A DNA stretch of 32,042 nt. It comes from Candidatus Omnitrophota bacterium. Lineage in GTDB: Bacteria; Omnitrophota; Gorgyraeia; Aquiviventales; Aquiviventaceae. Of this stretch, positions 29,158 to 32,042 are shown one piece after another (position 1 is the first letter of the stretch; each line of letters starts with the position of its first letter). A program made the translations under genes and the position numbers. Where the stretch lies: the NCBI GenBank assembly GCA_016192545.1, contig JACPTX010000041.1, positions 1-32,042 on the forward strand, written 5' to 3'. Below the pieces are notes generated by a model. That model saw nothing but the letters and a program-made list of their open reading frames with translations. It was not told the origin of the DNA and did not search any database.

Positions 29158-30541
29158 GATGCTCAGCGGCGAGCCTGATCCCAAGCTCTTTCAACTGCGC
29201 CTCCGTCACCGGCGACGGCGCCCCGGTCATCGGACAGACCGCTTTCTGCGTCTTGGGAAATGCGATCACCTCGCGGATGGACTCGGCCTTCGTCACGATG
29301 GCCACGAGCCGGTCCAGCCCCAGCGCGAACCCGCCGTGCGGCGGCGCGCCGTAGGAGAACGCCTGCAGCAGGAATCCGAACCGCTCCTGCACCGCCTCGT
29401 CGCTCAATCCCAGCACCTTGAAGATCTGCCGCTGGAGCGGCTCCTGGTGGATCCGGATGCTGCCCGAGCCCAGCTCGGTGCCGTTCAGCACCAGGTCATA
29501 CGCCCGCGCGCGGGCCTTGCCGGGATCCGTCGCGAGCAGCCCGGCGTCGTCGGGATGCGGCGCGGTGAACGGATGGTGTTCCGCGTCCCACCGCTTCGTC
29601 TCCTTGTTCCAGGCGAACAGCGGGAACTCCGTCACCCAGCAGAATCCCCACGGATTGGCGTCGGTGTGGACATCCGGCTTGTCGCTGCCGTATGCCGCAT
29701 TCGCCTCGCGGTGCGTCAACCGAGGAAACGGGACGGCCAGCTCAACGCCCAAGACGTCCTTGAACACGCGCTGGAGCGCCTGCTCGACCACCGCGAAGAC
29801 GTCGGCCTCCTCGACGAAGGACATCTCGAAGTCCAGCTGCGTGAACTCCGGCTGGCGGTCGGCGCGCAGGTCCTCGTCGCGGAAGCAGCGCGCGATCTGG
29901 ACGTAGCGCTCCAGCCCCGCCACCATCAGCAATTGCTTGAAGAGCTGCGGCGACTGCGGCAGCGCGAAGAACTGCCCCGGGTTGACGCGCGAGGGCACGA
30001 GATAATCCCGGGCGCCCTCCGGCGTGGATTTGGTGAGGATCGGCGTCTCCACCTCGATGAAGCCCAGCTCGTCGAACACCTCGCGCAGGCGATGGAGGAT
30101 GCGGTGGCGCAGCAGCAGCTTCTGCTGGCTCGAGGGGCGGCGCAGGTCGAGGTAGCGCCACTGCATCCGCACATCCTCGGACACGTCGAGCTGGTCGCCG
30201 ATTTCAAACGGCGGCGGCGTGGCCGCGTTCAAGACCGTCACGGACGCCGCCCCCACCTCCACCATCCCCGACGGCAGTTTGGGGTTCTCGGTCCCTGTGG
30301 GGCGCGGCCGCACCGCGCCGGTGACGGCCAGCACGTACTCCGGGCCGAACGCCTTGGCCTGCTGGTGCAGCGCGGCGTCGGCCTTCGCGTTGAAGACCAC
30401 CTGCGCCAGGCCGCTGCGGTCCCGCAGGTCAATGAAGGTGAGTCCCCCGTGGTCGCGCCGGCGATGCACCCAGCCGCAGAGCGTCACGGTCCGGCCGATG
30501 AGCCCTTCCTTCAGCTCGCCGCAGCCATGGGTTCTGATCAT
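29111..30541 (-). CDS. aspS: Aspartate--tRNA ligase lacking the GAD domain
   Basis: This bacterial-type class II AspRS has only 476 residues, against about 580-600 for the family. The N-terminal OB anticodon-binding domain (LCGWVHRRRDHGGLTFIDLR) is intact. So are motif 1, motif 2 (CFRDEDLRADRQPEFTQLD) and motif 3 (GGFALGLDRLVAIV). YGSDKPD (284-290) is followed after only about 10 residues by WVTEFPLFAWN. Homologues carry the GAD insertion of more than 100 residues exactly between those motifs. His31, with Gly83, matches residues reported for non-discriminating AspRS, which also charges tRNA-Asn for later amidation by GatCAB. The C-terminal tail GQTRQDESGVRGRI and the stop come from a palindromic repeat. 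ATG 30541 overlaps the hisS stop as ATGA. Confidence 0.93.
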   Translation of the reverse strand: MIRTHGCGELKEGLIGRTVTLCGWVHRRRDHGGLTFIDLRDRSGLAQVVFNAKADAALHQQAKAFGPEYVLAVTGAVRPRPTGTENPKLPSGMVEVGAASVTVLNAATPPPFEIGDQLDVSEDVRMQWRYLDLRRPSSQQKLLLRHRILHRLREVFDELGFIEVETPILTKSTPEGARDYLVPSRVNPGQFFALPQSPQLFKQLLMVAGLERYVQIARCFRDEDLRADRQPEFTQLDFEMSFVEEADVFAVVEQALQRVFKDVLGVELAVPFPRLTHREANAAYGSDKPDVHTDANPWGFCWVTEFPLFAWNKETKRWDAEHHPFTAPHPDDAGLLATDPGKARARAYDLVLNGTELGSGSIRIHQEPLQRQIFKVLGLSDEAVQERFGFLLQAFSYGAPPHGGFALGLDRLVAIVTKAESIREVIAFPKTQKAVCPMTGAPSPVTEAQLKELGIRLAAEHRGQTRQDESGVRGRI

Positions 30542-31818
30542 CGGTGGCAGGCCGCCTTCACGCCCTGCGCGGCTTCCTCGACAAACGCGTCCAGCGCGAT
30601 GGTCCGCTGGCTGCCCTGCGCCAAATCTTTCACCGTGACCGACTGCGTCTTCAATTCCTGCTCCCCGAGAATCGCGACCCACTGGCAGCGCGCGTCGTCC
30701 GCCTCGCGGAACTGCGCCTTGAGGCTCCGTCCCTCGTAGTCCATGAGCGCGGTCACCCCGCGCCGGCGAAGGCGCTGCACGAGCGAGAAGCCGCCCGCCA
30801 GCAGGTCCGGCCTGGCGACCGCGACGTAGATGCCGGCGCGGTGGTCGTCAGCTGCGTCCGACGGCGTGCCCCCGTGCACCGCCATCAGCAGCCGCTCAAT
30901 CCCCGCGGCGAACCCGATCGCGCCGACGTCCGGGCCGCCCAGCTCCTTGACGAGATGGTCGTACCGCCCGCCCGCCGTGACCGCATCCTGCGCGCCGAGC
31001 CGGCTGCTGCGCACCTCAAAGACGGTGCGCGTGTAGTAGTCCAGCCCGCGCGCGAAGACCGCGGACTCATTGAACGCGATGCCGACGTCCGCGAGCGCCC
31101 GCTTCACCTGCGCGAAGTGCGCCTCGCACTCCGCGCACAGCACGAACGGCGAGCGCTTCTCGCTCCAGACAATCTCCCGGCATGTTGGATTCTTGCAGTC
31201 CAGCACCCGGAAGACGTTCTTGTCAAAGCGACTCTGGCAGTCCTTGCAGAGCTCGGCCCGGTGCGGCGCCAGGCGCTTGCGGAGCCGCTCGGCGGATTTT
31301 GCCTGATCCGCGCGGCAGCCCATGCTCGCCAGCAACAGGGAGGCGTCGGTCAACCCGCAGGCCTTCAGCATCTCCAGGCAGAGCGTGATGACCTCGGCGT
31401 CCAGCCACGGGCTCGAGGAGCCGACCGCCTCGACGCCGAACTGATGGAACTGCCGCATCCGCCCGGCCTGCGGGCGCTCGGCCCGGAACATCGGCCCCAG
31501 ATAGAAGAGCTTCGCGAACCCCTGCGTTTTGTGGAGATGGTGCTCCAGGTAGGCGCGGACGACGGCCGCGGTGCCTTCGGGACGCAGGACGATCTCCCGG
31601 CCGCCGCGGTCCTCGAACCGGAACATTTCTTTCTGCACGATGTTGCTGGTTTCCCCGACGGAGCGCGAAAAGAGCGCCGCGTCTTCGATGACGGGGGTGC
31701 GGAGCTCCTGGTAGCCGTAGCGGCGGGCCAGCCGGCGGACCGTGCGCTCGACGGCCTCCCACCGGGCCAGTTCCCCGGCGAGCAGGTCGGAGGTTCCTCG
31801 AAGAGCCTGGAAGGTCAT
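30538..31818 (-). CDS. hisS: Histidine--tRNA ligase
   Basis: This 426-residue class II HisRS is of usual bacterial length. Motif 1 region is YGYQELRTPVIEDAALFSRS, motif 2 is LGPMFRAERPQAGRMRQFHQ, and the histidine-binding loop is RGLDYYTRTVFEV. The insertion region contains a four-Cys set (CKDC, CKNPTC, CAEC) as in zinc-knuckle-bearing HisRS. Motif 3 is GFAAGIERLLMAV. The C-terminal anticodon domain follows (GIYVAVARPDLLAGGFSLVQ). An extended -10 promoter lies 13 bases upstream, so the leader would be very short. It is followed by aspS with an ATGA overlap, the usual hisS-aspS pair. Confidence 0.96.
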   Translation of the reverse strand: MTFQALRGTSDLLAGELARWEAVERTVRRLARRYGYQELRTPVIEDAALFSRSVGETSNIVQKEMFRFEDRGGREIVLRPEGTAAVVRAYLEHHLHKTQGFAKLFYLGPMFRAERPQAGRMRQFHQFGVEAVGSSSPWLDAEVITLCLEMLKACGLTDASLLLASMGCRADQAKSAERLRKRLAPHRAELCKDCQSRFDKNVFRVLDCKNPTCREIVWSEKRSPFVLCAECEAHFAQVKRALADVGIAFNESAVFARGLDYYTRTVFEVRSSRLGAQDAVTAGGRYDHLVKELGGPDVGAIGFAAGIERLLMAVHGGTPSDAADDHRAGIYVAVARPDLLAGGFSLVQRLRRRGVTALMDYEGRSLKAQFREADDARCQWVAILGEQELKTQSVTVKDLAQGSQRTIALDAFVEEAAQGVKAACHR

Positions 31819-31830
31819 GGGGGACAGGTT

Positions 31831-31839
31831 ATTGTATCA
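31831..31839 (-). promoter_or_regulatory. Extended -10 promoter before hisS
   Basis: On the - strand TGATACAAT (TGn plus TACAAT) lies 12 bases before ATG 31818. There is no good -35 at the usual distance. Transcription would begin only about 6 bases before the start codon, implying a near-leaderless message. The upstream HU/IHF gene ends 32 bases earlier, so read-through is also possible. Confidence 0.45.
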
Positions 31840-31870
31840 CAAGCCGACCGGACGAGCGGCGGGAGGGTCG

Positions 31871-32042
31871 TTATTTGATGTGCTGACGCATGAGGAGGCC
31901 AGGCTTGAACACGACGACCCGCTTCGACGGCACCGGAACCTCTTGTCCGGTCTTGGGATTCCGTCCCCGACGCGGCGCGCGCTGCCTGACCTTGAAGACG
32001 CCGAAGTTCCGCAGCTCGATCGTCTTGCCCTCTTTGAGCTGC
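31871..32042 (-). CDS. HU/IHF family DNA-binding protein (partial)
   Basis: The right edge cuts this gene; its last 56 residues are visible. They contain the family signature LRNFGVFKVRQRAPRRGRNP, then KTGQEVPVPSKRVVVFKPG, covering the DNA-bending beta-arm with its RNP tip and the final helix. HU and IHF are small dimeric nucleoid proteins of about 90-100 residues, so roughly 40 N-terminal residues lie outside. IELRNFG-type sequence is closer to IHF subunits than to typical HU, but the call between them is open. The stop is TAA 31871-31873. Confidence 0.93.
   Translation of the reverse strand, partial: QLKEGKTIELRNFGVFKVRQRAPRRGRNPKTGQEVPVPSKRVVVFKPGLLMRQHIK

Overview
This is a GC-rich bacterial chromosome segment, densely packed with genes that overlap by a few bases and are read in long same-strand runs. 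The mix of genes fits an uncultured Candidatus Omnitrophota (PVC-related) genome: pyruvate phosphate dikinase, a GH57 glucan enzyme, myo-inositol-phosphate synthase, two small TIGR04073 (exosortase-associated) proteins, split glycyl-tRNA synthetase, an outer-membrane porin and many palindromic intergenic repeats. The lineage is inferred from gene content. No rRNA is present to fix it.

Layout. Positions 1-11367 are mostly on the + strand: the end of an unknown gene, a long-chain acyl-CoA ligase, an alpha/beta hydrolase, a secreted TPR metallopeptidase, an MFS transporter, DNA polymerase X, Era, a 53-codon remnant resembling a cation transporter, a Fic protein bracketed by direct repeats, YqeY, a two-cluster ferredoxin, a stand-alone MetRS-beta-like tRNA-binding protein and a membrane-anchored alpha/beta hydrolase. 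Positions 11504-19385 are mostly on the - strand and concern the envelope and glucans: a Rieske protein, a DUF3108 protein, two TIGR04073 proteins, a CPBP membrane protease, inositol-phosphate synthase, a GH57 enzyme and a porin with a clear promoter and terminator. Positions 19702-32042 are all on the - strand and form a housekeeping run. In transcription order this is HU/IHF, hisS, aspS, a LysM lipoprotein, phoH, ybeY, recO, glyQ, glyS, ppdK, a primary-type sigma factor and tRNA-Arg(CCU).

The most unusual signal is a set of short palindromic elements sitting on gene boundaries. One family is about 50 bp long with 13-nt arms, each arm itself a near-palindrome of the GGGGTCAGACCCC type, around a loop of 23-25 nt. 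There are four well-kept copies, one degenerate copy and one half copy. The arms co-vary between copies, so the paired structure is being kept or was copied as a unit. Several copies supply or touch the stop codon of the neighbouring gene (the acyl-CoA ligase, aspS, the CPBP protease, a small membrane protein). Other hairpin types sit at ppdK/sigma (with a GTAG foot like RAYT-type REPs), polX/era, and phoH/ybeY, and others lie in frame inside glyS and the GH57 gene. No transposase is present in the window, so any mobilising enzyme must act in trans.

A second notable point is an aspartyl-tRNA synthetase of bacterial type that has cleanly lost its GAD insertion domain and carries His31, a residue typical of non-discriminating enzymes.
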